Shown: in pieces, positions 46,413-55,365 of the stretch
How the letters are laid out: every line of letters starts with the position of its first letter
Position numbering within the stretch: the stretch's first letter is position 1
DNA from: an uncultured Lachnospiraceae bacterium
Lineage (GTDB): Bacteria; Bacillota; Clostridia; Lachnospirales; Lachnospiraceae
Reading direction: 5' to 3'
NCBI GenBank assembly: GCA_944384125.1
Contig: CALWSF010000010.1
Coordinates: 1-64,000 of the forward strand
DNA length: 64,000 bases
Position numbers and translations under genes: made by a program
The notes under the pieces: generated by a model
Database searches by the model: none
What the model was told of the DNA's origin: nothing
Seen by the model: only the letters and a program-made list of their open reading frames with translations

Positions 46413-47458
46413 TACTGAAACCTCTTTTCTTTCCTGTTTGCAAACCGGCACAGTGCAAGCATTACGGGAACCTCCGTCAATACCCCCACTGTAGTCGCAA
46501 GCGCTGCAGGACTGGATGTGCCAAACAGCGCGATCGCCACGGCAACAGCCAGCTCAAAAAAATTAGACGCTCCTATCATTCCTGCAGGAGCTGCAATATC
46601 ATGACTTAATTTTAGCATCCCGGCTGCCCCGTAAGCAATGGCAAAAATAAAAACAGTCTGCAGAATAAGCGGAACAGCGATCAGTATAATGTGGACAGGA
46701 TTGCTCAGAATCACTTCCGTCTGGGATGCGAAAATCAGAACAAGTGTAAGCAGGAGCCCCGCTGTAGTCGCATTATCAAATTTGTGAATAAACACATTCT
46801 CAAAATATGCCTGCCCCCTGCTGCGAATCATCCGCACTCTCGTCAGAATCCCGCCCGCAAGAGGAATTACAACAAAAAGTCCCACACTGATAAACAGAGT
46901 ACTGTACGGAACCGTTACATTTGATACTCCCAGCAAAAATTTCACAATGGGGACAAAAGCTATGAGAATAATCAAATCATTTGTCGCCACCTGAACCACG
47001 GTGTACGCCGGATTTCCTCCGGTAAGGGTGCTCCACACGAATACCATTGCCGTACATGGAGCCGCCCCGAGAAGAACCGCTCCGGCCAGATATTCAGAAG
47101 CCAGTTCCGGAGCAATAAATGCCTTAAAGACAGTAAACAGGAAGAAACTGCTGATGGCATACATGGTAAAAGGCTTGATCAGCCAGTTTACCACCCATGT
47201 CACAAGAAGCCCTTTCGGGTTTTTTCCCACCTCCTTTATGCTCTGAAAATCCACCTTCAGCATCATGGGGTAGATCATTACCCAGATAAGAACGGCAATG
47301 GGAATGGAAATTCCCGCCACAGACAGCTTATCTAAAAATTCAGGAACCGCCGGCATAAACTTTCCAGTCAATATTCCCACCGCCATGCAAAGCAGTACCC
47401 ACACACTTAAATATTTCTGAAAAGAACTGATGCCCTCTGTTCTGTTCTCTCTGTTCAT
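46412..47458 (-). CDS. acr3: Arsenite efflux pump ACR3
   Basis: Ten-helix membrane carrier of the ACR3 family, 348 aa, that exports arsenite. Family marks: VLIWVMIYPMMLKVDF, the conserved Cys in LLGAAPCTAMVFVWS, and NDLIILIAFVP near the second functional helix. Coupled to arsC by overlapping codons and preceded by a permease. Confidence 0.95.
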   Translation of the reverse strand: MNRENRTEGISSFQKYLSVWVLLCMAVGILTGKFMPAVPEFLDKLSVAGISIPIAVLIWVMIYPMMLKVDFQSIKEVGKNPKGLLVTWVVNWLIKPFTMYAISSFFLFTVFKAFIAPELASEYLAGAVLLGAAPCTAMVFVWSTLTGGNPAYTVVQVATNDLIILIAFVPIVKFLLGVSNVTVPYSTLFISVGLFVVIPLAGGILTRVRMIRSRGQAYFENVFIHKFDNATTAGLLLTLVLIFASQTEVILSNPVHIILIAVPLILQTVFIFAIAYGAAGMLKLSHDIAAPAGMIGASNFFELAVAVAIALFGTSSPAALATTVGVLTEVPVMLALCRFANRKEKRFQ

Positions 47459-47475
47459 ACGTATCCTCCTGTTGA

Positions 47476-48471
47476 TTAAAAAAGCAAATGCTCTATTGCA
47501 TTAAAAAAATATCCGACAATTATGATGCCCGCTGTGCACAGGGCTGTAAACATTCCCAGAAGCCTGGGTTTAACTGCCTTTTTTAACATTATCATTGACG
47601 GAAGGCTCAGCGTTGTGACCCCCATCATAAAAGAAAGCACCACGCCAAGTCTGGCTCCTTTTGCAAGCAGCGCTTCTGCAATGGGAATACATCCGAAAAT
47701 GTCCGCATACATGGGGATTCCGACTGCCGTTGCAATAATAACTCCGAACGGGTTTCCGGTTCCCAGAAAACCTGCAATGAAATCTTCCGGAATCCAGTTA
47801 TGAATAACAGCTCCGATACCCACTCCTGCCAGAATGTACGGAAATACTTTTTTTAATGTCCCCGCGGCCTGTTCCGCCGCATATCTCATCCGATCTTTGA
47901 CTGTGAGCTCTGCCTGCGGCATATCTATCTGCTTTGCATTTCTGATAAAATCCTCTACCTGATCCTCCATATGGAGCTTTTCAATCAGAGTTCCTCCCAT
48001 CACTGCAATAACAAGACCGAGAACAACGTATACAACTGCTACTCTGGCACCGAAAATACTCATAAGAAGCACAAGAGAGCCAAGATCAACCATCGGCGAT
48101 GAAATGAGAAATGAGAATGTTACGCCCAGCGGCAGCCCCGCACTCGTAAAGCCCATAAAAAGCGGAATGGAGGAACAGGAACAGAACGGTGTCACGGTTC
48201 CGAGAAGAGCCGCTGTGATATTTGCTCCAATCCCATGAAATTTTCCAAGAATTTTCTTCGTTCTCTCAGGCGGAAAATAGCTTTGGATAAAACTTATGAA
48301 AAATATCAGGACGCAGAGCAGAATGACAATCTTTATGACATCATAAAGAAAAAAATGAATGCTTCCTCCGATTCTGCCTGACACATCCAGCCCGGATGCA
48401 GTCAGAAGATTCCCTATCAGGGTATTCAGCCATTTCATGCCAAGTATCTGCTCCTGCACAAAGTCCCACAT
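47476..48471 (-). CDS. Permease of the ArsP/DUF318 type
   Basis: 331 aa with about eight helices in two repeats. The signature TPFCSCSSIPLFMGFTSAGLP (Cys-Ser-Cys) is typical, as is the second-half motif GIPMYADIFGC with a further Cys. Family members include ArsP, which exports trivalent organoarsenicals, and thioredoxin-linked permeases of unknown substrate. Preceded by its own ArsR-type operator and promoter. The neighbouring CxxC thioredoxin-like gene is a common partner. Confidence 0.88.
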   Translation of the reverse strand: MWDFVQEQILGMKWLNTLIGNLLTASGLDVSGRIGGSIHFFLYDVIKIVILLCVLIFFISFIQSYFPPERTKKILGKFHGIGANITAALLGTVTPFCSCSSIPLFMGFTSAGLPLGVTFSFLISSPMVDLGSLVLLMSIFGARVAVVYVVLGLVIAVMGGTLIEKLHMEDQVEDFIRNAKQIDMPQAELTVKDRMRYAAEQAAGTLKKVFPYILAGVGIGAVIHNWIPEDFIAGFLGTGNPFGVIIATAVGIPMYADIFGCIPIAEALLAKGARLGVVLSFMMGVTTLSLPSMIMLKKAVKPRLLGMFTALCTAGIIIVGYFFNAIEHLLF

Positions 48472-48488
48472 AACATATACCTCCTTTT

Positions 48489-48534
48489 ACATAGATATTC
48501 ATCTATATATAAGCCACATTTTTTGCCGGCACAA
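48489..48534 (-). promoter_or_regulatory. Promoter with ArsR-type operator for permease-acr3-arsC
   Basis: Minus-strand TTGTGC (48529-48534), 17-base spacer, TATATA (48506-48511). The operator ACATAGAT-N4-ATCTATAT (48489-48508) overlaps the -10 and shares sequence with the site in front of arsR. Confidence 0.75.
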
Positions 48535-48565
48535 TCCGCACCGGCACTGTTAATACTTTTTGCAT

Positions 48566-48796
48566 TTACCGCAAAAGCTTCTCAATTTCACTGCTTTTCA
48601 GAACCCTTCCCACAGAAACGATCCTGTCATCTATCATGAGAGCAGGCGTACTCATTATCCCATAACTGCCGATCACGGCAAAATCCGTAATATACTCTAT
48701 ATCCGCATCCGCCCCCGTACTGGCTACTGCCTCTTTCACATTTGAAAGAAGTGTCTCGCATTTACTGCAGCCGCCTCCCAGCACTTTCACATTCAT
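48566..48796 (-). CDS. Small thioredoxin-like protein with CxxC
   Basis: 76 aa glutaredoxin/thioredoxin-fold protein (the MTH895 type). Active-site CSKC lies at residues 10-13 in VLGGGCSKCETL, followed by the cis-Pro region STPALMIDD. ATG 48796 has GAAAGG upstream and is preferred over 48805. It lies between arsR and the permease and could reduce the permease substrate or an arsenical. Confidence 0.88.
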   Translation of the reverse strand: MNVKVLGGGCSKCETLLSNVKEAVASTGADADIEYITDFAVIGSYGIMSTPALMIDDRIVSVGRVLKSSEIEKLLR

Positions 48797-48839
48797 ATTC
48801 CACACATTCCTTTCTTAAAAATAATATTGCAAAACTGTT

Positions 48840-49169
48840 TTATTCCCCGCACGTTCCTCCGCAGCCGGACAACGATCCGGCTTTTCCTGAGACATCACAG
48901 CAGCAGGTAATGGCGGCAATATATTCCTTATACTCCCTGAATCTTTCACAGTTAATGGAATAATGGTGCCACTTGCCGTCCCTGTAGGAACTTACCAGGC
49001 CGCAGTCGGCAAGAACTTTCATATGATGAGATAATGTGGGCTGAGTAACATGAAGCTCCTCCAGAAGTTCACAGCCACATTTCTCCCCCTGCGTGAGCAT
49101 CTCAATGATCTTAAGTCTGTTTGCATCAGACATTGCCTTGCAGATTCCTGCAACCTCTTCTCTTGTCAT
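48840..49169 (-). CDS. arsR: ArsR family metalloregulator
   Basis: 109 aa winged-helix repressor that releases DNA on binding arsenite. The recognition helix is in HVTQPTLSHHMKVLADCGLV. Cys in EKCGCELLEEL form the usual arsenic pair, and the C-terminus carries many more Cys (TCCCD, SGCGGTCGE), which could add a metal site. Preceded by a promoter and an operator at 49183-49202, so it is self-regulated. Confidence 0.95.
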   Translation of the reverse strand: MTREEVAGICKAMSDANRLKIIEMLTQGEKCGCELLEELHVTQPTLSHHMKVLADCGLVSSYRDGKWHHYSINCERFREYKEYIAAITCCCDVSGKAGSLSGCGGTCGE

Positions 49170-49182
49170 TCGTCCCCTCCTT

Positions 49183-49234
49183 ACATAGATTCTTATCTAT
49201 GTATACATATATCATATGCATAGATGTTTGTCAA
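49183..49234 (-). promoter_or_regulatory. arsR promoter and ArsR operator
   Basis: Minus-strand TTGACA (49229-49234), 17-base spacer, TATATG (49206-49211). A perfect inverted repeat ACATAGAT-N4-ATCTATGT (49183-49202) lies just after the -10. Confidence 0.85.
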
Positions 49235-49301
49235 TGTGTTTCCGATCATTCACATTATAATTAAGCGTCAAAAATATCCCCGGCCAGATTACTTTCTGAA
49301 A

Positions 49302-49330
49302 TTGACTTCCCCGAAAAAAGTACTTATAAT
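49302..49330 (+). promoter_or_regulatory. blaI-blaR1 promoter
   Basis: TTGACT (49302-49307), spacer 17, TATAAT (49325-49330). The predicted start, near 49337, lies within the BlaI site that follows. Confidence 0.85.
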
Positions 49331-49338
49331 AATTTTAT

Positions 49339-49348
49339 TACATTTGTA
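49339..49348. promoter_or_regulatory. BlaI/MecI operator in front of blaI
   Basis: TACA-N2-TGTA (TACATTTGTA) matches the known BlaI/MecI core and sits at the transcription start, fit for autorepression. The same core occurs twice upstream of the PBP gene. Confidence 0.7.
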
Positions 49349-49378
49349 GGATTTATGTGATTTAAGGAGGACAATCGT

Positions 49379-49774
49379 ATGCGTGACCTGCCCCAGATCT
49401 CCGAAGCCGAATTTGAAGTTATGAAAATCGTATGGAAATATGCTCCCATCAGCACCAATGATATAACAGACAGGCTGATGCAGACTACCAGCTGGAGCCC
49501 GAAAACAATACAGACCCTGATCAAACGTCTTGTGACAAAAGGAGCTCTGACGTATGAAAAGCAAAGCCGGATGTTCGTCTACACTCCAATGGTAAAGGAA
49601 AGCGAATACATCAGCCGGGAAAGCAGCACTTTTCTGAACCGGTACTATGACGGAGATATTACGGCCATGGTTTCCGCATATCTTAAAAACGACAGGCTGA
49701 CTGAAAAAGACATAGCCGCTCTCCGCTCTCTCCTCTCCGGAAATTCAGAAAAAGGAGGGGATTTGAATGACTGA
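49379..49774 (+). CDS. blaI: BlaI/MecI family repressor
   Basis: 131 aa. Winged helix with PQISEAEFEVMKIVWKYAPIS and SWSPKTIQTLIKRLVTKGAL, then a helical dimer domain. BlaI is cleaved when BlaR1 senses beta-lactam, freeing its operators. ATG 49379 has AAGGAGG 7 bases upstream. The end overlaps blaR1 by 8 bases. Confidence 0.94.
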   Translation: MRDLPQISEAEFEVMKIVWKYAPISTNDITDRLMQTTSWSPKTIQTLIKRLVTKGALTYEKQSRMFVYTPMVKESEYISRESSTFLNRYYDGDITAMVSAYLKNDRLTEKDIAALRSLLSGNSEKGGDLND

Positions 49775-51566
49775 TTTCATGGTACATTTTTTAATCTGCA
49801 ATATACTCATCGGAGGCGCCGTCATAATTATCCTGACTGCCAGGCGGATATTCCGGCACGCTCTGTCCGGCCGGATGCGGTATAACCTGTGGTTTATACT
49901 TCTCGGACTGCTGCCCGTCCCCTTTCTTCCCCTGCGCCTGAGCGGATTTTCACAATTTTTCCCCCTGTCTGCAGGTTCGGGCATCTTTTCCGCGCCCAAT
50001 ACGGCTGACGGAAAAACTCCAGGAATAAGCCCCGCCGGACATACGGACTGGATGTATGATTTCACACTCTCAGTAAGCAGCAGGACACCGTCCGCCGCAG
50101 GACTTATTTTATTTTGTATATGGATTTGCGGCACATCTATAGTTGCCCTTCTCATAATCCGGTCTTTTCTCCGTCTGCGTACTCTTGAAAAATCTGCACT
50201 TCCCCTTCAGAACCGGGAGATCCGCTGTCTGTACAGACGCTGCCTTAAGGAGATGGGAATTGGAAGGGATATTCCTGTTCTGAGCACTGCATATCTTAAA
50301 TCCCCCATTATCACAGGATTCCTGAAACCCCGTATTTACCTGCCGATCCATCTGATCTCCGATTACAGGGAGGAGGAAATGCGGTTTATGATACTGCATG
50401 AACTTCAGCATTTCAGACATCACGATTCCATCGCCGGATTCCTGATGAACCTTGCCGCGGCAGTATACTGGTTCAATCCGTTTGTGTGGCTCGCCCTGCG
50501 GGAAATGCGAAACGACAGGGAGATTGCATGCGATGCATCTGTCCTCAGAATGCTTAAAAAGGAGGAATACAGAGCATACGGCAGCACGCTCATTAACTTC
50601 GCCGAAAAAACTTCCCTGTCATCTTTCCCGTTTGCCGCCGGCCTGGGCGGAAGCATGAAGCAGATGAGACAAAGAATATTAAATATTGCATCCTATGAAA
50701 AGCCAACCTTTATAAAAAAAGCAAAAAGCACAGCCGTGTTTCTGCTGACTTTTCTTATTCTCTCCGGAACGGTTCCCTGTCTCTCCTCCTACGCCGGCGA
50801 CGAAGGCCGTTACCGTTGGGACACCTCCTCAGAAAATGTGAGATACGCCGATTTCTCTTCATATTTTGGAAAATATGATGGGAGCTTTGTTCTGTACGAT
50901 ATGAAAAATGATGCCTGGAGCGTCTATAACCCGGAATCCGCCGTCCGAAGAACCTCTCCGGATTCTACCTACAAAATATATGATGCCCTGTTCGGACTGG
51001 AGGCAGGAGTCATCACGTCAGAAAATTCCTTCATGCCATGGGACGGTAAAATCTGGTCCTTTGAAGAGTGGAACACCGATCAGACTCTTGCTTCTGCCAT
51101 GAAATCTTCTGTCAACTGGTATTTCCAGGAAGTGGACAGGCGGCTCCGGATCGCCTCTGTCAGAAGCTTTGTTCATGAAATCGGATACGGAAACGAAGAC
51201 ACAGACAGCGATCTGTCGTCCTACTGGATGGAATCATCCTTAAAAATCTCCCCCGTCGAGCAGGCAGAACTTTTAATCCGACTGTATAACAACGACTTTG
51301 ATTTTGCTTCTGAAAACATTGAAACGGTAAAAGATGCCATCTGTCTCTCCGCCTCCGAAACCGGAACGCTCTACGGAAAAACAGGAACGGGACGTGTGGA
51401 CGGCCAGGATATAAACGGATGGTTTGTCGGATTCGTGGAACAGCCGGACAACACATATTTTTTCACTGCCAATATAAACGCAGACAGCGGCGCTTCCGGG
51501 AGCACCGCTGCAGAAATAGTCATGTCTGTCCTTTCCGATATGAATATATATACGCAGAAGGAATAG
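49767..51566 (+). CDS. blaR1: BlaR1/MecR1 beta-lactam sensor-protease
   Basis: 599 aa membrane sensor. N-terminal four-helix membrane part carries an M56 zinc protease site HELQH (211-215) with Glu212, and a following Glu at DREIACDASVL. The C-terminal extracellular sensor is class D penicillin-binding: Ser400 and Lys403 in SPDSTYKIYDALFGLE, the SVN tract around MKSSVNWYF, and KTG in LYGKTGTGR. Beta-lactam acylates Ser400, the protease then cleaves BlaI. Co-transcribed with blaI by overlap. Confidence 0.95.
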   Translation: MTDFMVHFLICNILIGGAVIIILTARRIFRHALSGRMRYNLWFILLGLLPVPFLPLRLSGFSQFFPLSAGSGIFSAPNTADGKTPGISPAGHTDWMYDFTLSVSSRTPSAAGLILFCIWICGTSIVALLIIRSFLRLRTLEKSALPLQNREIRCLYRRCLKEMGIGRDIPVLSTAYLKSPIITGFLKPRIYLPIHLISDYREEEMRFMILHELQHFRHHDSIAGFLMNLAAAVYWFNPFVWLALREMRNDREIACDASVLRMLKKEEYRAYGSTLINFAEKTSLSSFPFAAGLGGSMKQMRQRILNIASYEKPTFIKKAKSTAVFLLTFLILSGTVPCLSSYAGDEGRYRWDTSSENVRYADFSSYFGKYDGSFVLYDMKNDAWSVYNPESAVRRTSPDSTYKIYDALFGLEAGVITSENSFMPWDGKIWSFEEWNTDQTLASAMKSSVNWYFQEVDRRLRIASVRSFVHEIGYGNEDTDSDLSSYWMESSLKISPVEQAELLIRLYNNDFDFASENIETVKDAICLSASETGTLYGKTGTGRVDGQDINGWFVGFVEQPDNTYFFTANINADSGASGSTAAEIVMSVLSDMNIYTQKE

Positions 51567-51590
51567 AAAAGCGGCATATCGTCCAGAGAA

Positions 51591-53723
51591 TTAATTGCCT
51601 GCAAACCAGCTTTCCAGAACTTCTCTGTCTTTCTCTACCACATATCCGCTTCCGCCCCTGCCCTTTACATCCTCCGTCATACTGACAATGAGTATGGGCT
51701 TTTCTGCATCCTTTTGTGCCGTGTAAACGGCAAACCACCCCAGTTCCGTTCCGGATGTATCCTCCTTTGAAGCCTTGATTTCCGCCGTGCCCGTCTTTCC
51801 CGCCAGCATAACATCATCCCGGCGGGCGCCGTACCCCGTTCCATTCTGATCGTTTATAACTTTCTTCGTCCCCTCCAGTACGCGGCCGGCCGTTTCCTCC
51901 GAAAAGGCATTTTCAATCCAGTACCCGGCTTTCTCCCCGTTCCGATACCTGAGATATGGCTGTATCACGCTGCCCTCATTGCAGAAAGCAGAGTAAATAC
52001 AGGCAATATGCAGAGGATTTGCCAGTACCTGGCCCTGGCCGTAACCGCTGTCGGCCAGCTGTATCTGTGTCTCTATGTTCTCCGTATTGGAATACTGGGA
52101 CGCTGCCATCGTAATTTCAAACGGCAGCTTCTCCCCGAAGCCCAGTTTTGTCAGATAGCTTTCAAGATTTTCAGCACCAATCTTCAGCGCTGCCTTGGCA
52201 AAGTAAATATTATCTGAATAAATAAGTGCGTTTTCCAGAGTAACCGGCTCATATGCGTGAAGCGTTGTCACATAGTAGGAACCCCACGAAGCATCCTTCT
52301 GCCAGCTCAGACCCTCATTCCCGAAATCCTCATCCGGATCGATTGCCCCTGTCTCCAGGCCGATTGCGGCAATAACCGGCTTAAACACAGAGCCGGGACA
52401 CCACACCTGCCTGAACCGGTTATACATGGGTTTATTCTCATCCCCGTTAAGAGCATCCCACTTTTCTGATGAAAGCCCCATAATAAAATCATTATTATCA
52501 TAGGACGGCGTACTGACCAGCGCCAGCACCTCCCCGGTATACGGATTTACCGCCACAGAACAGCCTTTATCTTCTTTAAAATTCTCATAAAGCGAAAGCT
52601 GCAGGTCCGCATCAATGGTAAGCCTTACATCCTGTCCGTGCTGTACGGGAATAAGAGCAAGCTCTTCCTTTTCATTTCCCTCTGAATCCACAATATAAAT
52701 CCGGCAGCCGTTTTGCCCCCTCAGTTCACTTTCAAACAGCCCCTCCATTCCGCTTCTTCCAATTACACTGTCCGATGTGTAGCCCTCTCCCGCATGCTCC
52801 TCCAGATCTTTTGCTGTAACATTCTGCACATATCCGATCAGATGCGCGGCCGCTTCCCCAAGCGGATACTGCCGCACCTGTGTATCGGAAATCATAATGC
52901 CGGGAATCTGAAGCAATTTTTCATGCCTTTCCTTTTCTTTGAGAACCTCTTCCTCCGGCTTTAGTATCATCAGTTCGGTCTCTTCAATGCCCGGAATTGT
53001 CTTAAGAGGCACAAAAGATTCCTCCTTTACCCACTGGGCGGACAGCTTTTTTTCTATGGCCTCCGGCGTCATTTCCAGAAGAGCGGCAGCCTGGCTGACC
53101 GCCTCCTCCCCGTTTTCCAGCTTTCCAGGAACAATTCCGACTGAGGATGCCGTACCCTCCCCCGCAAGGACACGGCCGTTCCGGTCAAGAATATCCCCCC
53201 GCTTTGCCGCGACAGTGGAAACTCTCACTTTATCGGAAGCAGTAAGATTTGGAAAAATCAGAGAGTCACTCCATATGAGCTCATACCCGTCCTCTCCCTC
53301 TGCAAAATACGCCTTATTCTCAAAGCTTATATTCCCTGCAGCCGTATCAAAGGATGTGTGATAGCTTACTGACATTTTCTCCTCATCGTATGACAGAATT
53401 TCCACCTCCATATTATTAAGTTCAATGCCTTCATAAATTGCCGAGTTTCGTTCCATAAAATCCTCACGGCTTATATTTCCCGACGCCTCTGTGTTTATCA
53501 TCTCATACATCTTTTCATACTCTCTCTCCGGAATATACGCCATGTACCTGGTCAGAAGCTCATCCGGCATCTTCCATGTACTCCGGCCGGTCAGAATCCC
53601 TGACACATATATAAAAAGCGCCGCTGCCGCAATTCCTGTCACAACGATTCCCGCCGCCGCTGCCCCACTCCTTAAGAACCTTCTCCTTTTTCTTCTCTGT
53701 CTGTATCTGCTCTCTCCCCTCAT
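51591..53723 (-). CDS. MecA-like class B penicillin-binding protein
   Basis: Membrane-anchored transpeptidase, 710 aa. One helix (about 20-42), an NTF2-like MecA_N domain (about 50-160), a PBP dimerisation domain, then the transpeptidase with SxxK (Ser445-Lys448, CPGSVFKPV), SDN (503-505) and KTG (643-645). The architecture is that of PBP2a/PBP3. Convergent with blaR1, and its promoter holds two BlaI-type sites. A low-affinity PBP induced by beta-lactams is inferred; resistance is not proven. Confidence 0.93.
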   Translation of the reverse strand: MRGESRYRQRRKRRRFLRSGAAAAGIVVTGIAAAALFIYVSGILTGRSTWKMPDELLTRYMAYIPEREYEKMYEMINTEASGNISREDFMERNSAIYEGIELNNMEVEILSYDEEKMSVSYHTSFDTAAGNISFENKAYFAEGEDGYELIWSDSLIFPNLTASDKVRVSTVAAKRGDILDRNGRVLAGEGTASSVGIVPGKLENGEEAVSQAAALLEMTPEAIEKKLSAQWVKEESFVPLKTIPGIEETELMILKPEEEVLKEKERHEKLLQIPGIMISDTQVRQYPLGEAAAHLIGYVQNVTAKDLEEHAGEGYTSDSVIGRSGMEGLFESELRGQNGCRIYIVDSEGNEKEELALIPVQHGQDVRLTIDADLQLSLYENFKEDKGCSVAVNPYTGEVLALVSTPSYDNNDFIMGLSSEKWDALNGDENKPMYNRFRQVWCPGSVFKPVIAAIGLETGAIDPDEDFGNEGLSWQKDASWGSYYVTTLHAYEPVTLENALIYSDNIYFAKAALKIGAENLESYLTKLGFGEKLPFEITMAASQYSNTENIETQIQLADSGYGQGQVLANPLHIACIYSAFCNEGSVIQPYLRYRNGEKAGYWIENAFSEETAGRVLEGTKKVINDQNGTGYGARRDDVMLAGKTGTAEIKASKEDTSGTELGWFAVYTAQKDAEKPILIVSMTEDVKGRGGSGYVVEKDREVLESWFAGN

Positions 53724-53750
53724 AACAACCTCCTGTTCCTCTGTTTTATC

Positions 53751-53772
53751 AAATATTACATATGTAATATTT
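53751..53772. promoter_or_regulatory. BlaI/MecI-type operator 1 of the PBP gene
   Basis: Perfect 22-bp palindrome with the core TTACATATGTAA. It lies downstream of the -10, in the leader. Confidence 0.8.
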
Positions 53773-53799
53773 ATGAGTAAAAAATATATTCAATATAAT

Positions 53800-53830
53800 A
53801 AATGTTACATCTGTAATATTTATCTGTCAA
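53800..53830 (-). promoter_or_regulatory. Promoter and operator 2 of the PBP gene
   Basis: Minus-strand TTGACA (53825-53830), 17 bases, TAACAT (53802-53807). An imperfect palindrome (53800-53821, core TTACA-N2-TGTAA, two mismatched pairs) covers the spacer and -10. The centres of the two operators are 49 bp apart. Confidence 0.75.
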
Positions 53831-53856
53831 GATATGTTTTGCAAACACATTCAAGC

Positions 53857-53885
53857 TTGACTTTTTAAAGAGAATATGATATACA
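53857..53885 (+). promoter_or_regulatory. Promoter of the MATE transporter gene
   Basis: TTGACT (53857-53862), 17-base spacer, TATACA (53880-53885), opening directly onto the structured leader. Confidence 0.55.
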
Positions 53886-53886
53886 T

Positions 53887-53970
53887 GGGAACGTACGGCC
53901 AATTTTCCGGCCGTGCTTCGTTTGATACATTATCGCTAACAAGTGTATGCTTGTTGGCATTTTTTATTTT
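53887..53970 (+). ncRNA. Structured leader, candidate guanidine-IV (mepA motif) riboswitch with terminator
   Basis: First hairpin: AACG-UACGGCC against GGCCGUG-CUU-CGUU (about 53891-53922). A short linker contains GATACATT (53924-53931). The second hairpin GCTAACAAG (53935-53943) / CTTGTTGGC (53950-53958) ends in a T run (53960-53970), an intrinsic terminator. Its loop TGTATG can pair with ATACA (53925-53929) in the linker, giving a pseudoknot that could hold the terminator open or closed. Two hairpins with this layout ahead of a MATE (mepA) gene in Clostridia are how the guanidine-IV class is described. The sequence match is from memory, so identity is likely rather than proven. Confidence 0.6.
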
Positions 53971-54000
53971 ATGAAGAATTGCAGTACAGGGGGATATTTT

Positions 54001-55365
54001 ATGCAGAGTAAATCCAGGGCATCCGCAACGGGAGATTTTTTATCAGGACCTATTTTGCCGGCGTTAGTCCGGTTTGCCTTTCCTCTTATGCTGTCGCTTC
54101 TCCTCCAGGCATTTTACGGCGGAGCGGATCTGGCGGTAGTAGGACAGTTTTCCCAGTCTGAAAGCGTGTCGGCCGTGGCAACCGGAAGCCAGGCAATGCA
54201 GGCAATCACAGCTCTGATTACCGGTCTGACCATGGGCGTAACGGTTCTTCTGGGAAAAGCCATGGGTGCGAAGGATTTTAAGAATGCCGGACAGGTCGTT
54301 TCCGGCCAGATTAAACTTTTTACCGCCATGGCCGTGGCTCTCACGGTAATTATGCTGTTTTTTGCTCCGCACATTGCCATTTTATTAAATGTGCCGGACG
54401 CCGCACATGCCGAGACGATACGGTACATCCGGATCTGTTCGGCAGGCATTATTTTTATTACCGCCTATAATGGAATAAGCGGCATTTTCCGCGGAATCGG
54501 AAATTCCCGCTCTCCTTTTCTTTTTGTGCTGATTGCCTGCATCATCAACGTATTTCTGGATCTGCTCTTTGTCGGAGTCTTTAAGATGAATGCCTCCGGC
54601 GCGGCACTTGCCACCATTATGGCGCAGGCATGCAGTGTTGTATTTTCCGTATGCTACATCCGCCGTCATCCGCTTCCCTTCTCCGTCAGAGAACAGTGGA
54701 GCAATGGAACCAGGACCGTCACAAAAATCCTGCAGATCGGGTCTCCCATCGCACTTCAGGATTTCCTGACTACCTTATCGTTTCTTATCATTACCGCCAT
54801 CATCAACACTCTTGGCGTCACGGCTTCCGCCGGCGTGGGAATATCAGAAAAGCTGTTCGTATTTCTGTCCATTGTCCCAATGTCCTTTATGTCCGCGCTC
54901 TCAAGCTTCGTGGCACATAATATAGGGGCGGGAAACAAAAAGCGGGCCGTCAGCTCTCTGTTTATTGCGCAGCGGATTTCCTTCTGCTGCGGTTTTATCA
55001 TGTTCCTTATGACGTGCTTTGCAGGCGAATTTCTGGCCTCCCTTTTCAGCCGGGATCCGGAAGTAATAACTGCCGCCGCCCAGTATCTCAGGGGAACCTC
55101 CCCGGAATATCTGATGGTTCCCATTACTTTCTGCTTTCTGGGGTACTTTAACGGGAGGGAGCACACTGCCTTCGTCATGACCCAGGGCCTGCTTGCTTCC
55201 TTTTTAATCCGGATTCCGTTTTCCTATTTCCTCAGCCGTCTTCCCGGAACCGGAATGTTTCTCATAAGTCTGGCTGTTCCGTTTTCCGCTCTGGCAAATC
55301 TGGTGCTGTGTGTGATATATTTTATATGGCTGCGCTGCCAGGACAGAAAACAGAGTGCAGCATGA
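54001..55365 (+). CDS. MATE family efflux transporter (MepA-like)
   Basis: 454 aa with twelve membrane helices; GGADLAVVGQFSQSESVSAV and the GISGIFRGIGNSRSP loop are MATE features. Exports cationic or guanidinium-like drugs in exchange for sodium or protons. ATG at 54001, preceded by AGGGGG, is chosen; the frame to 53947 runs into the terminator. The upstream leader suggests induction by guanidine, which would make it a guanidine exporter. Confidence 0.92.
   Translation: MQSKSRASATGDFLSGPILPALVRFAFPLMLSLLLQAFYGGADLAVVGQFSQSESVSAVATGSQAMQAITALITGLTMGVTVLLGKAMGAKDFKNAGQVVSGQIKLFTAMAVALTVIMLFFAPHIAILLNVPDAAHAETIRYIRICSAGIIFITAYNGISGIFRGIGNSRSPFLFVLIACIINVFLDLLFVGVFKMNASGAALATIMAQACSVVFSVCYIRRHPLPFSVREQWSNGTRTVTKILQIGSPIALQDFLTTLSFLIITAIINTLGVTASAGVGISEKLFVFLSIVPMSFMSALSSFVAHNIGAGNKKRAVSSLFIAQRISFCCGFIMFLMTCFAGEFLASLFSRDPEVITAAAQYLRGTSPEYLMVPITFCFLGYFNGREHTAFVMTQGLLASFLIRIPFSYFLSRLPGTGMFLISLAVPFSALANLVLCVIYFIWLRCQDRKQSAA

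Noticed and set aside
53887-53970. Purine, preQ1 or ykkC-type (guanidine-I) riboswitch for the MATE leader
   Set aside because: None of the characteristic core bases of those classes could be placed; the two-hairpin layout fits guanidine-IV better.
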